NCBI GenBank assembly: GCA_017623155.1
Contig: JAGAPR010000001.1
Coordinates: 186,001-250,000 of the forward strand
Reading direction: 5' to 3'
Source of the DNA: Prevotella sp.
Lineage (GTDB): Bacteria > Bacteroidota > Bacteroidia > Bacteroidales > Bacteroidaceae
DNA: 64,000 bases
Position 1 is the first letter of the stretch, and every line of letters starts with the position of its first letter. A model generated the notes under the pieces. It was given only the letters and a program-made list of their open reading frames with translations, did no database searches and was not told the DNA's origin. A program made the position numbers and the translations under genes. Below, one piece after another: positions 26,514 to 35,396 of the stretch.

Positions 26514-27353
26514 ATGAAAAGGATTTTAATAGCGATTTTCGCTTTTGCCATGCTTATGTTCTCCTGTGACGGAGGCAAGATGACAGGCTCTCGTAATGAC
26601 GCTCCGGCAGATTTGTCCGATTCCGTTGACTCGGTTGTTACCGACACGATGGAATTGATAATAACGGAAACGTCTATGCCAAAAGCTGCCGATGAGCTTT
26701 TTGATGACTTCTTCTTTAATTTCGCGGCCAACAAAAAACTGCAGATGGAGCGTATTGTTTTCCCCCTTCCGGTTGTTAAGGCGGAGCGAACGGACTCTGT
26801 TGAGAAGTCGAAATGGAAAACAGAACACTTTTTTATGCGTCAGGGTTACTACACGTTGATATTCGATAACGCACGACAGATGGAGTCGGGGAAAGACACT
26901 ACCATCAATCATGTGGTCGTGGAGAAGATTTATTTGAATATCAAGACGGTGAAACAGTATGTCTTTGACAGAATAGACGGATTATGGATGATGCGTGGCA
27001 TAAACATAATTCCAATGTATAAAGACAATAATGCATCGTTTCTGAAATTCTACCAGTCGTTTGTTTCAGACTCATTATTCCAGATTTCAAGTCTGGATGA
27101 CCCCGTGACGTTTGTCGGTCCCGATCCGGACGATGACTTCGCGCAGATGGAAGGCCTGCTTACGCCCGATACTTGGCCTGCGTTTGCTCCGGATTTACCT
27201 TCGAAAATATTGTATAACATCAATTACGGACAAGCAAACCGAAACAGCAACAGCAAGATTTTTGTGATGCGCGGAATATCGAACGGTCTTGAAATAGAGC
27301 TTGTTTTCAAGCGCAAGAAGGGCAAATGGCTGCTTACCAAAATGACAACTTAG
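26514..27353 (+). CDS. DUF4348 lipoprotein
   Basis: A 279-aa exported lipoprotein with a lipobox-like LMFSC at about residue 18 followed by DGG. The body (DELFDDFFFNFAANKKLQMERI, FPLPVV, KSKWKTEHFFMRQGYYTLIF) matches the DUF4348 family of Bacteroidetes, whose function is unknown. The C-terminus (GLEIELVFKRKKGKWLLTKM) resembles NTF2-like closing strands. A TACTTTTG box precedes it. It is followed by murB three bases later, so a link to cell-envelope building is plausible but unproven. Confidence 0.82.
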   Translation: MKRILIAIFAFAMLMFSCDGGKMTGSRNDAPADLSDSVDSVVTDTMELIITETSMPKAADELFDDFFFNFAANKKLQMERIVFPLPVVKAERTDSVEKSKWKTEHFFMRQGYYTLIFDNARQMESGKDTTINHVVVEKIYLNIKTVKQYVFDRIDGLWMMRGINIIPMYKDNNASFLKFYQSFVSDSLFQISSLDDPVTFVGPDPDDDFAQMEGLLTPDTWPAFAPDLPSKILYNINYGQANRNSNSKIFVMRGISNGLEIELVFKRKKGKWLLTKMTT

Positions 27354-27356
27354 AGT

Positions 27357-28370
27357 ATGAAAGATATAAAGTATCAAGACCTTACGGCTTATAACACCTT
27401 CGGTATACAGGCTCGGTGCAGAAGATTTGTAGAGTTCGACTCGGTGGAAGAGTTGCGGCAGATACTTGCCGGGCTTACCTCTGAAGATGCTCCGCTGTTG
27501 ATTTTGGGCGGCGGCAGCAATTTGTTGCTGACAGGTAATTACGAAGGTACGGTGCTTCATTCGGCAATAAAGGGTGTCACTGTCGAGCGATCCGCAAGCG
27601 GGGTAATGCTGCGTGTCGGTAGCGGAGAGACTTGGGACGATATTGTGCGACTGTGTGTTGATAACAAATGGTATGGTGCCGAAAACCTTTCTCTCATTCC
27701 CGGTGAGGTGGGAGCAAGCGCGGTGCAGAACATCGGAGCCTATGGTGTAGAGGCCAAAGACATTATATATAAGGTGGAAGCGGTGGAAATAGCAACAGGC
27801 AAAGCCGTTTCTTTCTCGAATGGAGAGTGTGAATATTCATACCGGCAAAGCCGTTTCAAGCGCGATTGGCGCGATAAGTATGTTATAACTTATGTGACAT
27901 ACAATCTGGCACATACATTCTCGCCAAAACTCGATTATGGCAATATACGTTCGGAACTTGAACAACGGGGGATATCCGAGCCGGATGCGGCTCAGTTGCG
28001 TGATGTCATTATAAGCATCCGCAGAGATAAGCTACCCGATACGAGCGTCGAGGGAAATGCCGGCAGCTTCTTTATGAATCCGGTTGTATCGCGAGACAAA
28101 TACGAAGAACTTGCCGCCCTGTACAGCGACATGCCGCATTACAGAGTGGATGACGACCACGAGAAGATACCGGCGGGGTGGCTTATAGAGATGTGCGGAT
28201 GGAAAGGAAAGTCGCTCGGCAGGGCGGGAGTGCACTCAAAACAGGCGTTGGTGCTTGTCAACCGCGGAGGAGCCGAAGGCAAAGATGTCGTCAGACTGTG
28301 CGAAACCGTGCGTAATGACGTGAGAGACAAATTTGGAATAGAAATATATCCGGAGGTAAATATCAGATGA
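27357..28370 (+). CDS. murB: UDP-N-acetylenolpyruvoylglucosamine reductase
   Basis: A 337-aa FAD enzyme that uses NADPH to complete UDP-MurNAc in peptidoglycan synthesis. It has YNTFGIQA at the start, the FAD-binding LILGGGSNLLLTG (about 48-60), SLIPGEVGASAVQNIGAYG, the catalytic-serine block GNAGSFFMNP and a late PAGWLIEMCGWKGKSLGRAGVH. The YRQSRFK loop marks the type I, E. coli-like form. It starts directly after the DUF4348 stop and overlaps the following hydrolase by four bases. Confidence 0.96.
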   Translation: MKDIKYQDLTAYNTFGIQARCRRFVEFDSVEELRQILAGLTSEDAPLLILGGGSNLLLTGNYEGTVLHSAIKGVTVERSASGVMLRVGSGETWDDIVRLCVDNKWYGAENLSLIPGEVGASAVQNIGAYGVEAKDIIYKVEAVEIATGKAVSFSNGECEYSYRQSRFKRDWRDKYVITYVTYNLAHTFSPKLDYGNIRSELEQRGISEPDAAQLRDVIISIRRDKLPDTSVEGNAGSFFMNPVVSRDKYEELAALYSDMPHYRVDDDHEKIPAGWLIEMCGWKGKSLGRAGVHSKQALVLVNRGGAEGKDVVRLCETVRNDVRDKFGIEIYPEVNIR

Positions 28371-29128
28371 AAATAACTTTTCTCGGCACCGGAACGAGTT
28401 GCGGCAGCCCTGTTCTCGGCTGTACATGCGATGTGTGTATGAGTACAGACCCGCATGACAAGCGGCTTCGCTGTTCGGCTCTTGTGGAAACGGAGAATAC
28501 AAGAGTGCTTATCGACTGCGGCCCTGATTTCCGCCAGCAGATGATGGGCCGCCCTTTTCGCCGTATAGACGGCATACTTGTCACTCATACGCATTATGAC
28601 CATGTGGGCGGTATTGACGATTTGCGGCCTTACTGTGCTTTTGGGGAGATTGACGTGTATGCCGATGCCGCGGCGGCCGACAGTCTGCGCCATACCATAC
28701 CGTATTGCTTCACGGAAAACAAGTATCCCGGTGTGCCCGGTATCAGACTGAATACAATCAGGCCCGATGTCACTTTCTGCATAGGCGACATAAGCATTGT
28801 GCCGTTTCGGGTGATGCACGGCACAATGCCGATATTGGGATTTCGCATAGGTAAGTTCGCTTATATCACGGACATGAAAACAATAGGTGACGCGGAAAAA
28901 GCCAATCTGAAAGGTGTGGAGCTTCTTGTTGTCAATGCTCTGCGATTTGAAAAGCCGCACCATTCGCATCAACTTGTAGACGATGCGATATGTTTTTCGC
29001 GTGCGGTTGGCGCGCGTCGCACGCTTTTCATCCATTCATGTCATCATATAGGGAAGCATGAAGACGCGAACAGGCGTTTCCCCGTGGGATTTGAGTTGGC
29101 TTACGACGGGCAGGAGATAGTGTTATAA
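28367..29128 (+). CDS. Metallo-beta-lactamase-fold hydrolase (PhnP-like)
   Basis: A 253-aa cytoplasmic MBL-fold protein. The N-terminus FLGTGTSCGSPVLGCTC with the VC pair gives the zinc-structural cysteine cluster seen in PhnP-type phosphodiesterases. THTHYDHVGGIDDLR is the HxHxDH metal site, FRVMHGTMPILGFRIG and YITDMKTI are later metal-ligand blocks, and HSHQLVDDAICF and HSCHH close the fold. Likely activity is hydrolysis of a cyclic or diester phosphate; the physiological substrate is unknown. Overlap with murB by four bases indicates cotranscription. Confidence 0.86.
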   Translation: MKITFLGTGTSCGSPVLGCTCDVCMSTDPHDKRLRCSALVETENTRVLIDCGPDFRQQMMGRPFRRIDGILVTHTHYDHVGGIDDLRPYCAFGEIDVYADAAAADSLRHTIPYCFTENKYPGVPGIRLNTIRPDVTFCIGDISIVPFRVMHGTMPILGFRIGKFAYITDMKTIGDAEKANLKGVELLVVNALRFEKPHHSHQLVDDAICFSRAVGARRTLFIHSCHHIGKHEDANRRFPVGFELAYDGQEIVL

Positions 29129-29228
29129 GTATTGTCGAACAATATTGTCCGAACCTGCTTTTTTCATGGATTTTATTTTTTTTATACATATCCTTGCGGG
29201 CTCGTTCACGCTTTCTTGAGATGTAATC

Positions 29229-29322
29229 CGGCCGTAGTAACATTGTAATTACGGCCACGTAACATTGTAATTACGGCCATGTAACATCGTTACAACGGCC
29301 ACGTAATATTTTGGGCAAGGCC
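29229..29322. repeat. Tandem array with 22-bp period centred on GGCC
   Basis: GGCC centres lie at 29230, 29253, 29275, 29297 and 29319, that is 22-23 bases apart. Units read CGGCCACGTAACATTGTAAT or close variants. The period and GGCC core are those of the block B palindromes in the larger dispersed element, though the flanks differ. No other block of that element is present. It lies between convergent genes. Confidence 0.85.
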
Positions 29323-29396
29323 GAACATGTCGGATGGCAAAAGGTAAACTGAAAATCAGACTGTTTATATTGTCACTCGCAATGTCTGATGAACCA

Positions 29397-29441
29397 AAAC
29401 AATGGGGTTGTGCCGACATAGGCACAACCCCATTGTTTTTT
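29397..29441. terminator. Terminator between MBL gene and DUF4301 gene
   Basis: Seventeen-base arms (AACAATGGGGTTGTGCC and its complement) surround a 7-base loop and are followed by a T run. The genes on either side are convergent. Confidence 0.88.
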
Positions 29442-29464
29442 GTTTTGTAGATAAAAACGATTTG

Positions 29465-30982
29465 TTATTGATGTTGCTCTCTCAGCAAGTCGTTGACCGT
29501 CTTTACGGGATTGAACGTAGACAACGGCACTTCGACGAATATCGTGTTCCAGTCGCTCATGGCACCGTTCCACAGTCCGGGCAGTTCGAGGGCTTTCAGC
29601 TCTTTGCCGTCTTTGCTCTTGCTGCTGATAAATCCTGTTGTCCTGTCCACGTATTCAGGTAAGTTAAAAGATTCTCCCTTGTAGTTCTTGACGGCGCAAA
29701 CAAGGTCTACGGGGTTGAAGTGCGTGCCGTGTGTGAACATTTCCATGTATTCTTTATTGTTCTTGTCGATCTGGCTGCTTTCCAGTATTTGCAGGCTGAC
29801 GGTGCCGTCTTGATTGTAGGTGAGGAACGGGCCGCCTCCCGGCTCTCCCACGTTTTTCACCACTCCGCATACGCGCATGGGGCGGTTGAGCTTCTTTCTG
29901 AGATAAATCACGAGGTCGGTGTCTTCAAGGTGCTTTATGTCCGATTTGCGGCAGCACAGTTCCTGCTGTACGAAGCGTATTATCTCCTCGAGTTTTTCGT
30001 GGTTGTATTTGCCCGAATCGAGAATGTTCAGATATTCAAACGCCTTTTTTTGCAGAGCCACGAGTATGCCGGCGATTACTTGTTTATATTCCACGGTGTC
30101 GGTTTTCATTCTGTCGGGCACAACGTTGTCGATGTTTTTTATGAATATAATATCCGCATCAATGTCGTTCAGGTTTTCTATCAGCGCGCCGTGTCCGCCC
30201 GGACGGAAAAGAAGTTTGCCGTCGGCGGTTCTGAACGGTGTGTTGTCGGCGTTAGCGGCCACCGTGTCGGTGCTCGGTTTCTGCTCGGAGAAGGTTATGT
30301 TGTAGTTGATGTGGTACTTCTCTGCGTATTTGTTCTGTTTTTCTTTCACTTTCTCTTCAAACAGCGGCATGTGCTCGCTGCTCACCGTGAAGTGCACATT
30401 TGCCTCGCCATTGCTTGCGGCATACAACGCTCCTTCGACAAGATGCTCTTCCATCGGGGTGCGCACGCCGTCGGCATATTTATGAAACAGCAGCATGCCT
30501 TTGGGCAGTTGGCCGTAGTTGAGGCCTTTGCTTTCCAGCATGTTGGCCACAACAGCCTTGTAGTTGTTCTCGTTTATAAGTTCCTTTATGCCTTTTTTCT
30601 CGTTTCGCAGGCACATCTCATCAAGAGCGTCGTAGAATGCGAATTTCTCTATATTGTCGAAATAGTGTTTCTCAAAGTCGGTTGTGGGTGTGTCATAATC
30701 GGCGGTCAGAAAAGCGAACATATCTTTAAACATACGGCTTGCGGCTCCCGATGCGGGTACAAACTTCACGATCTTGTGTCCCTCGGCCTTGTAGACGTTC
30801 CATGTTTTTTCATAATCCGCACGTTCATTGTCGGCAGGCGAGATTATACCGTGTGAGATACTTGCGGCAGCTTCCAGCTTGAGATACGGGAAACCTGTCT
30901 TAAATTGTTCCAACTGGGCGTTGATTTGTTCAGCAGTCATGCCTTTTGCGGCAATTTGTTTAAGGTCTTCTTGTGATAACAT
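29465..30982 (-). CDS. DUF4301 family protein
   Basis: A 505-aa cytoplasmic protein of the Bacteroidetes DUF4301 family. Visible blocks are IVKFVPASGAASRMFKDMF near 75-93, LPKGMLLFHKY, RTPMEEHLVEGALYA and LLFRPGGHGALIENLNDIDADIIFIKNIDNV. The GASGAASRMFK-like loop and the RPGGHGALIENL block recall nucleotide-sugar pyrophosphorylases, so a nucleotidyltransferase-like role is possible but not demonstrated. A TACATTTG box lies on the minus strand at 31018-31011. It is monocistronic and divergent from relA/spoT. Confidence 0.85.
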   Translation of the reverse strand: MLSQEDLKQIAAKGMTAEQINAQLEQFKTGFPYLKLEAAASISHGIISPADNERADYEKTWNVYKAEGHKIVKFVPASGAASRMFKDMFAFLTADYDTPTTDFEKHYFDNIEKFAFYDALDEMCLRNEKKGIKELINENNYKAVVANMLESKGLNYGQLPKGMLLFHKYADGVRTPMEEHLVEGALYAASNGEANVHFTVSSEHMPLFEEKVKEKQNKYAEKYHINYNITFSEQKPSTDTVAANADNTPFRTADGKLLFRPGGHGALIENLNDIDADIIFIKNIDNVVPDRMKTDTVEYKQVIAGILVALQKKAFEYLNILDSGKYNHEKLEEIIRFVQQELCCRKSDIKHLEDTDLVIYLRKKLNRPMRVCGVVKNVGEPGGGPFLTYNQDGTVSLQILESSQIDKNNKEYMEMFTHGTHFNPVDLVCAVKNYKGESFNLPEYVDRTTGFISSKSKDGKELKALELPGLWNGAMSDWNTIFVEVPLSTFNPVKTVNDLLREQHQ

Positions 30983-31098
30983 AATTTGTTGTTTTGTTAG
31001 TGATAATGCAACAAATGTAGTAACTTTTTATTGAAAAACCGAATTAATCGGATAAAAATTGTATCTTTGCAATGATATATTAACATATTGTTGTGATT

Positions 31099-33309
31099 AT
31101 GGTAGAAAGATTGGAGTTTACTGATGGCGAGTTGCGAGAGACACAGGCCATATACGCGAAAGTGAAAAGCGTGATAGAACCTTTCTTGATGAAAGATGAT
31201 GAAAGGAAAGTTCGTCGACACTTGATGAACTCTATCGAGTGCAATCAGGTGCGGCGCGATGTCTTCGGTCTTAATCCCATACTGTTCAGTTTGCAATCAG
31301 CCCGGATTGTTGTCGACGAGATAGGATTGAAACGCGATGCCGTGCTTGCCATATTGCTGCATCCGAGCGTGTCGGGCGGATTTATATCTGTGGATGAAGT
31401 GAAGTCGGAATTCGGTGAGTCTGTGGCACGTATTCTTCACGGCTTGCAGCGGATATCGGATTTATATTCAAAAAATCCGGTTATTGAGAGCGAGAATTTC
31501 CGCAATCTTCTGCTGTCGTTTGCCGAGGATATGCAGGTTATCCTAATCATGATAGCGTCTCGCGTAAATCTCATGCGGCAGATAAGAGACAGCGACAACA
31601 TCGACAGCAAAAGCCGGGTATCTGAAGAAGCCGCTTATCTATATGCCCCGTTAGCTCATAAACTCGGATTGTATAAGTTGAAAAGCGAATTGGAAGATCT
31701 TTCATTGAAATATCTTGAGCATGACGCTTACTATATGATAAAGGAGAAACTGAGTGCTACGAAAGCCGCGCGCGACAAGTATATCGACGGTTTTATCAAG
31801 CCGATAGAGGAGAAACTGACCAATGCCGGGCTGAAATTTCACATGAAAGGCCGCACCAAAAGCATTCATTCCATCTGGCAAAAGATGAAGAAGCAGAAGT
31901 GTGGTTTTGAGGGAATATACGACCTTTTTGCCATTCGCATAATAATAGATACGGAGATAGAGAAAGAGAAAATGCAATGTTGGCAGGCCTACTCGATAGT
32001 TACCGATATGTATCAACCCAATCCAAAACGTTTGCGCGATTGGCTGTCCGTGCCTAAATCAAACGGATACGAGAGTCTGCACATCACCGTTCTCGGGCCC
32101 GAGAAGAAGTGGGTAGAGGTGCAAATCCGTACGGAACGCATGGACGAAGTGGCCGAGCGGGGAGTTGCCGCCCATTGGAGATACAAGGGAATAAAAGGCG
32201 AGACAGGGCTGGACGAGTGGTTGACGAACATCCGCAACATACTTGAAACAAGCGACGACCTGCAGGTTATGGACCAGTTTAAGATGGATTTATATGAAGA
32301 CGAGGTGTTTGTGTTCACTCCGCGTGGCGACCTTTTCAAGTTTCCCAAGGGTGCGACAGTGCTCGATTTTGCATATCACATCCATTCAAAGATTGGTAAC
32401 TCATGTACCGGAGCACGGATAAACGACAGGGTAGTGCCGTTGCGCGAACAGTTGCAGAGCGGCGATCAGGTGGAGATAATGACCTCGTCAACGCAAAAAC
32501 CGAAATTGGACTGGCTTAACATAGTCAAGACATCAAGGGCAAAATCGAAAATACGGTTGGCACTGAAGGAGACGCAAGTCAAGGAAGGGCTTTTTGCCAA
32601 GGAGATGATAGAGCGTAAGTTCAAGAACCGGAAGATTGAGATAGAAGAGTCTTTGATGGCCCGGCTTATAAAGAAGCTCGGATTTAAAGAAGTCAGCGAT
32701 TTCTATAAGCAGATATCAGACGGCTCGCTCGACGTGAACACCGTTATCGACAAATACCTCGAGATACAGGCTCGTGACGCCGGACAGCTGGCCGACGGAC
32801 CGGTAAGAAGTGCCGAGGAGTTTAATTTTCAGGGCGAGGTTGAGCAGAAGAACAAGATAAATGATGATGTACTTGTGATAGACCGCAACTTGAAAGGACT
32901 TGATTATCAGCTCGCAAAGTGTTGCCAACCAATATACGGAGACCACGTTTTCGGCTTTGTGACAGTCAGCGGCGGAATAAAAATACATCGTTGTGACTGT
33001 CCTAATGCCACCGAACTGCGCAAGCGTTTCGGGTATCGCATAGTGAAAGCGAAATGGAGTGGCAAGGGAGCTTCGCAATATTCAATCACGTTGCGAATAA
33101 TAGGAAACGACGATATCGGTATCGTCAATAATCTTACAAGCATAATCAGTAAAGACGAAAAACTGACATTGCGAAGCATCAGCATTGACAGTAACGACGG
33201 ATTGTTCCGCGGAAATCTCGTGGTAATGATTGACGATACTTCAAAGTTGGAGTCTCTCATGAAGAAGTTACGCACGGTGAAAGGAGTGAAAATAGTGGAA
33301 AGAATATGA
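31099..33309 (+). CDS. RelA/SpoT homologue: (p)ppGpp synthetase with a degenerate hydrolase domain
   Basis: A 736-aa long Rel protein from ATG 31099; a GTG at 31093 is a close alternative. The synthetase domain (about 245-370) is intact: GRTKSIHSIWQKM, YDLFAIRIII, PKSNGYESLHITVLGP and EVQIRTERMDEVAERGVAAHW. TGS (about 405-465) and C-terminal ACT domains follow, with the Cys-rich CCQP region between. The HD hydrolase domain looks ruined: LLHDVVEDT is replaced by LLHPSVSGG and the late KLADRLHNMR block by IASRVNLMRQ. It should therefore make but not degrade (p)ppGpp, like RelA of gammaproteobacteria. A TATCTTTG box lies at 31062-31069. Confidence 0.9.
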   Translation: MVERLEFTDGELRETQAIYAKVKSVIEPFLMKDDERKVRRHLMNSIECNQVRRDVFGLNPILFSLQSARIVVDEIGLKRDAVLAILLHPSVSGGFISVDEVKSEFGESVARILHGLQRISDLYSKNPVIESENFRNLLLSFAEDMQVILIMIASRVNLMRQIRDSDNIDSKSRVSEEAAYLYAPLAHKLGLYKLKSELEDLSLKYLEHDAYYMIKEKLSATKAARDKYIDGFIKPIEEKLTNAGLKFHMKGRTKSIHSIWQKMKKQKCGFEGIYDLFAIRIIIDTEIEKEKMQCWQAYSIVTDMYQPNPKRLRDWLSVPKSNGYESLHITVLGPEKKWVEVQIRTERMDEVAERGVAAHWRYKGIKGETGLDEWLTNIRNILETSDDLQVMDQFKMDLYEDEVFVFTPRGDLFKFPKGATVLDFAYHIHSKIGNSCTGARINDRVVPLREQLQSGDQVEIMTSSTQKPKLDWLNIVKTSRAKSKIRLALKETQVKEGLFAKEMIERKFKNRKIEIEESLMARLIKKLGFKEVSDFYKQISDGSLDVNTVIDKYLEIQARDAGQLADGPVRSAEEFNFQGEVEQKNKINDDVLVIDRNLKGLDYQLAKCCQPIYGDHVFGFVTVSGGIKIHRCDCPNATELRKRFGYRIVKAKWSGKGASQYSITLRIIGNDDIGIVNNLTSIISKDEKLTLRSISIDSNDGLFRGNLVVMIDDTSKLESLMKKLRTVKGVKIVERI

Positions 33310-33341
33310 AAATAAAGCGTTTCTCAACGTCTATGAAAAGT

Positions 33342-33379
33342 AAAAAGGGCTGTACCAAAATCGATACAGCCCTTTTTCT
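33342..33379. terminator. Bidirectional terminator between rel and GGGtGRT genes
   Basis: Thirteen-base arms (AAAAAGGGCTGTA at 33342-33354 with 33365-33377) end in T and A runs between convergent genes. Confidence 0.88.
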
Positions 33380-33406
33380 TATATGGGAATTATTTGCTTT
33401 TCCGGA

Positions 33407-34420
33407 TTATTTTCCGTTCAATGCAAGTGAAACTTCAACGGCGATAGATACTGTTGCTCCTACCATCGGGTTGTTACCGATACCGAGGAAGCCCATCATC
33501 TCAACGTGAGCGGGTACGGAAGATGAACCTGCGAACTGTGCGTCGCTGTGCATGCGACCGAGTGTATCGGTCATTCCGTATGAAGCGGGACCGGCAGCCA
33601 TGTTATCCGGGTGCAGAGTACGGCCTGTACCACCACCAGATGCTACCGAGAAGTAGGGCTTGCCTGCGAGCACGCGCTCCTTCTTGTATGTACCTGCAAC
33701 GGGGTGTTGGAAACGTGTCGGGTTTGTAGAGTTACCGGTTATGGATACGTCTACATTTTCTTTCCACAGGATGGCCACACCTTCGCGCACGTCATCGGCA
33801 CCATAGCACTTTACTTTTGCGCGCGGACCGTCAGAGTAGGGAGTCTCCTTTACCACGCTGACTTCACCGGTGAAGTAGTCGAACTTGGTCTGTACGTATG
33901 TAAATCCGTTGATACGGCTGATAATCATGGCCGCGTCTTTGCCAAGACCATTAAGGATAACGCGAAGCGGCTTCTGGCGCACTTTGTTTGCTTTCTCGGC
34001 AATCTTGATGGCACCCTCGGCTGCAGCGAAACTCTCGTGGCCGGCGAGGAATGCGAAACATTCGGTCTCGTCGCGGAGCAGACGGGCTGCGAGGTTACCA
34101 TGACCGAGACCAACCTTACGGTCGTCGGCAACAGAACCGGGAATACAGAAACTCTGCAATCCGATACCGATAGCCTCTGCGGCCTCTGCGGCATTCTTCA
34201 CACCTTTCTTTATGGCGATGGCTGCACCGCACACGTATGCCCATTTTGCGTTTTCAAAACAAATGCGCTGAGTGTCCTCGCACATCTGATAAGGATCAAC
34301 ACCGGCTTTCTCGCATATTTCGTTAGCCTCTTCAATGCTTCCTATTCCATTCTCTTTCAGAGCTGCCAACACTTGGTCGATGCGGCGCTCGTAGCTCTCG
34401 AATGATACTTTTCTTATCAT
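33407..34420 (-). CDS. GGGtGRT protein
   Basis: A 337-aa cytoplasmic protein recognised by its name-giving motif GGGTGRTLHPDNMAAGPASY in the C-terminal third. Other blocks are YERRIDQVLAALKENGIGSIEEA at the N-terminus and AAMIISRINGFTYVQTKFDYF. The biochemical role is unknown. The gene sits 14 bases after an Fe-S scaffold-like gene and downstream of nifJ on the same strand. This grouping recurs in anaerobic Bacteroidetes and Firmicutes as far as I recall, so a function in maturing or supplying an iron-sulphur enzyme is likely, by context only. Confidence 0.88.
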   Translation of the reverse strand: MIRKVSFESYERRIDQVLAALKENGIGSIEEANEICEKAGVDPYQMCEDTQRICFENAKWAYVCGAAIAIKKGVKNAAEAAEAIGIGLQSFCIPGSVADDRKVGLGHGNLAARLLRDETECFAFLAGHESFAAAEGAIKIAEKANKVRQKPLRVILNGLGKDAAMIISRINGFTYVQTKFDYFTGEVSVVKETPYSDGPRAKVKCYGADDVREGVAILWKENVDVSITGNSTNPTRFQHPVAGTYKKERVLAGKPYFSVASGGGTGRTLHPDNMAAGPASYGMTDTLGRMHSDAQFAGSSSVPAHVEMMGFLGIGNNPMVGATVSIAVEVSLALNGK

Positions 34421-34434
34421 AGTCTGTGTCCTCC

Positions 34435-35136
34435 TTATTCTTTACGTGGGTCAATAGTCTTAACGATTCCCTGCTCGGCAGTAGTGCGTCCATATGAGCC
34501 GGTGAACTTCTTAACGGCTTCGTTGGCATCCATTCCGTCTTTGATGGCTTCCATCATCTTGCCGAGGTGTACATACTCATATCCACAAACCTGATCGTCT
34601 TTGTCGAGGAACATTTTTGTTATGTAACCTTCTGTCAGCTCGAGATAACGAGTACCCTTTGCTACTGTTCCGTAGAGTGTACCAGTCTGGCTGCGAAGTC
34701 CTTTTCCAAGGTCTTCCAATCCGGCACCGATAACGAGTCCTCCCTCGGAGAACGCGCTCTGTGAACGGCCGTATACTATTTGCAGGAACAACTCGCGCAT
34801 GGCGGTATTTATGGCATCGCACACAAGGTCGGTGTTCAATGCTTCGAGGATTGTTTTACCCGGCAGGATTTCTGATGCCATGGCTGCGGAGTGGGTCATA
34901 CCGGTGCAACCGATTGTCTCTACCAAACATTCCTGAATTATACCTTCCTTGATGTTTAACGACAGCTTGCAAGCACCTTGCTGAGGCGCACACCAGCCCA
35001 CACCGTGGGTATAACCGGAGATGTCTTTAATCTCCTTTGCCTGAATCCATTTGCCTTCTTCAGGAATTGGGGCGGGTCCGTGGTTGGGACCTTTTGCAAC
35101 AACGCACATGTTGTTGACTTCATTAGAATAAGTCAT
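34435..35136 (-). CDS. NifU/IscU-like iron-sulphur scaffold protein
   Basis: A 233-aa protein with an IscU-type fold. GVGWCAPQQGACKLSLNI and ETIGCTGMTHSAAM supply three cysteines in the positions expected for cluster assembly. A C-terminal extension (YITKMFLDKDDQVCGYEYV) adds another cysteine. It is longer than IscU (about 130 aa) and lacks the NifU C-terminal domain, so it is a variant specific to the GGGtGRT pairing. The start could also be the second Met (MCVVAKG). A TAATTTTG box lies at 35197-35190 on the minus strand, about 54 bases before the ATG. It probably shares a transcript with the GGGtGRT gene. Confidence 0.82.
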   Translation of the reverse strand: MTYSNEVNNMCVVAKGPNHGPAPIPEEGKWIQAKEIKDISGYTHGVGWCAPQQGACKLSLNIKEGIIQECLVETIGCTGMTHSAAMASEILPGKTILEALNTDLVCDAINTAMRELFLQIVYGRSQSAFSEGGLVIGAGLEDLGKGLRSQTGTLYGTVAKGTRYLELTEGYITKMFLDKDDQVCGYEYVHLGKMMEAIKDGMDANEAVKKFTGSYGRTTAEQGIVKTIDPRKE

Positions 35137-35189
35137 ATTCCCTAATGTTTATATAAAAATGAATAATAATATGTGCTATTTAGCAGTTG

Positions 35190-35197
35190 CAAAATTA
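35190..35197 (-). promoter_or_regulatory. Possible -7 box of the scaffold/GGGtGRT operon
   Basis: TAATTTTG on the minus strand, 54 bases before the ATG. I see no TTG at the right distance upstream, so it is a half-match. Confidence 0.4.
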
Positions 35198-35334
35198 ATA
35201 AAATCTTTTTGAAATATACCTATATTCCGGTATTCTTTTTAACTCTATTAACTAACCTTGTTGAAATGCGGAACAAAATAATATTTTATGTTGATGATAT
35301 TTCGAGTGTTATGGCATTGCGGCTTAAAGAAAAC

Positions 35335-35373
35335 AAAAAGAAAGAGGCCGTGTCTATCGGCCTCTTTCTTTTT
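35335..35373 (-). terminator. Terminator of nifJ
   Basis: Sixteen-base perfect arms (35335-35350 with 35358-35373, core AAAGAGGCCG) are followed on the minus strand by T-rich sequence. It separates nifJ from the scaffold gene, which therefore needs its own promoter. Confidence 0.9.
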
Positions 35374-35396
35374 GTTAATATGCTTGTTTGTGTTTA

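Noticed and set aside
29720..30856. 378-codon plus-strand ORF inside the DUF4301 gene
   Set aside because: Antisense shadow; the minus-strand frame has recognisable family motifs and a promoter.
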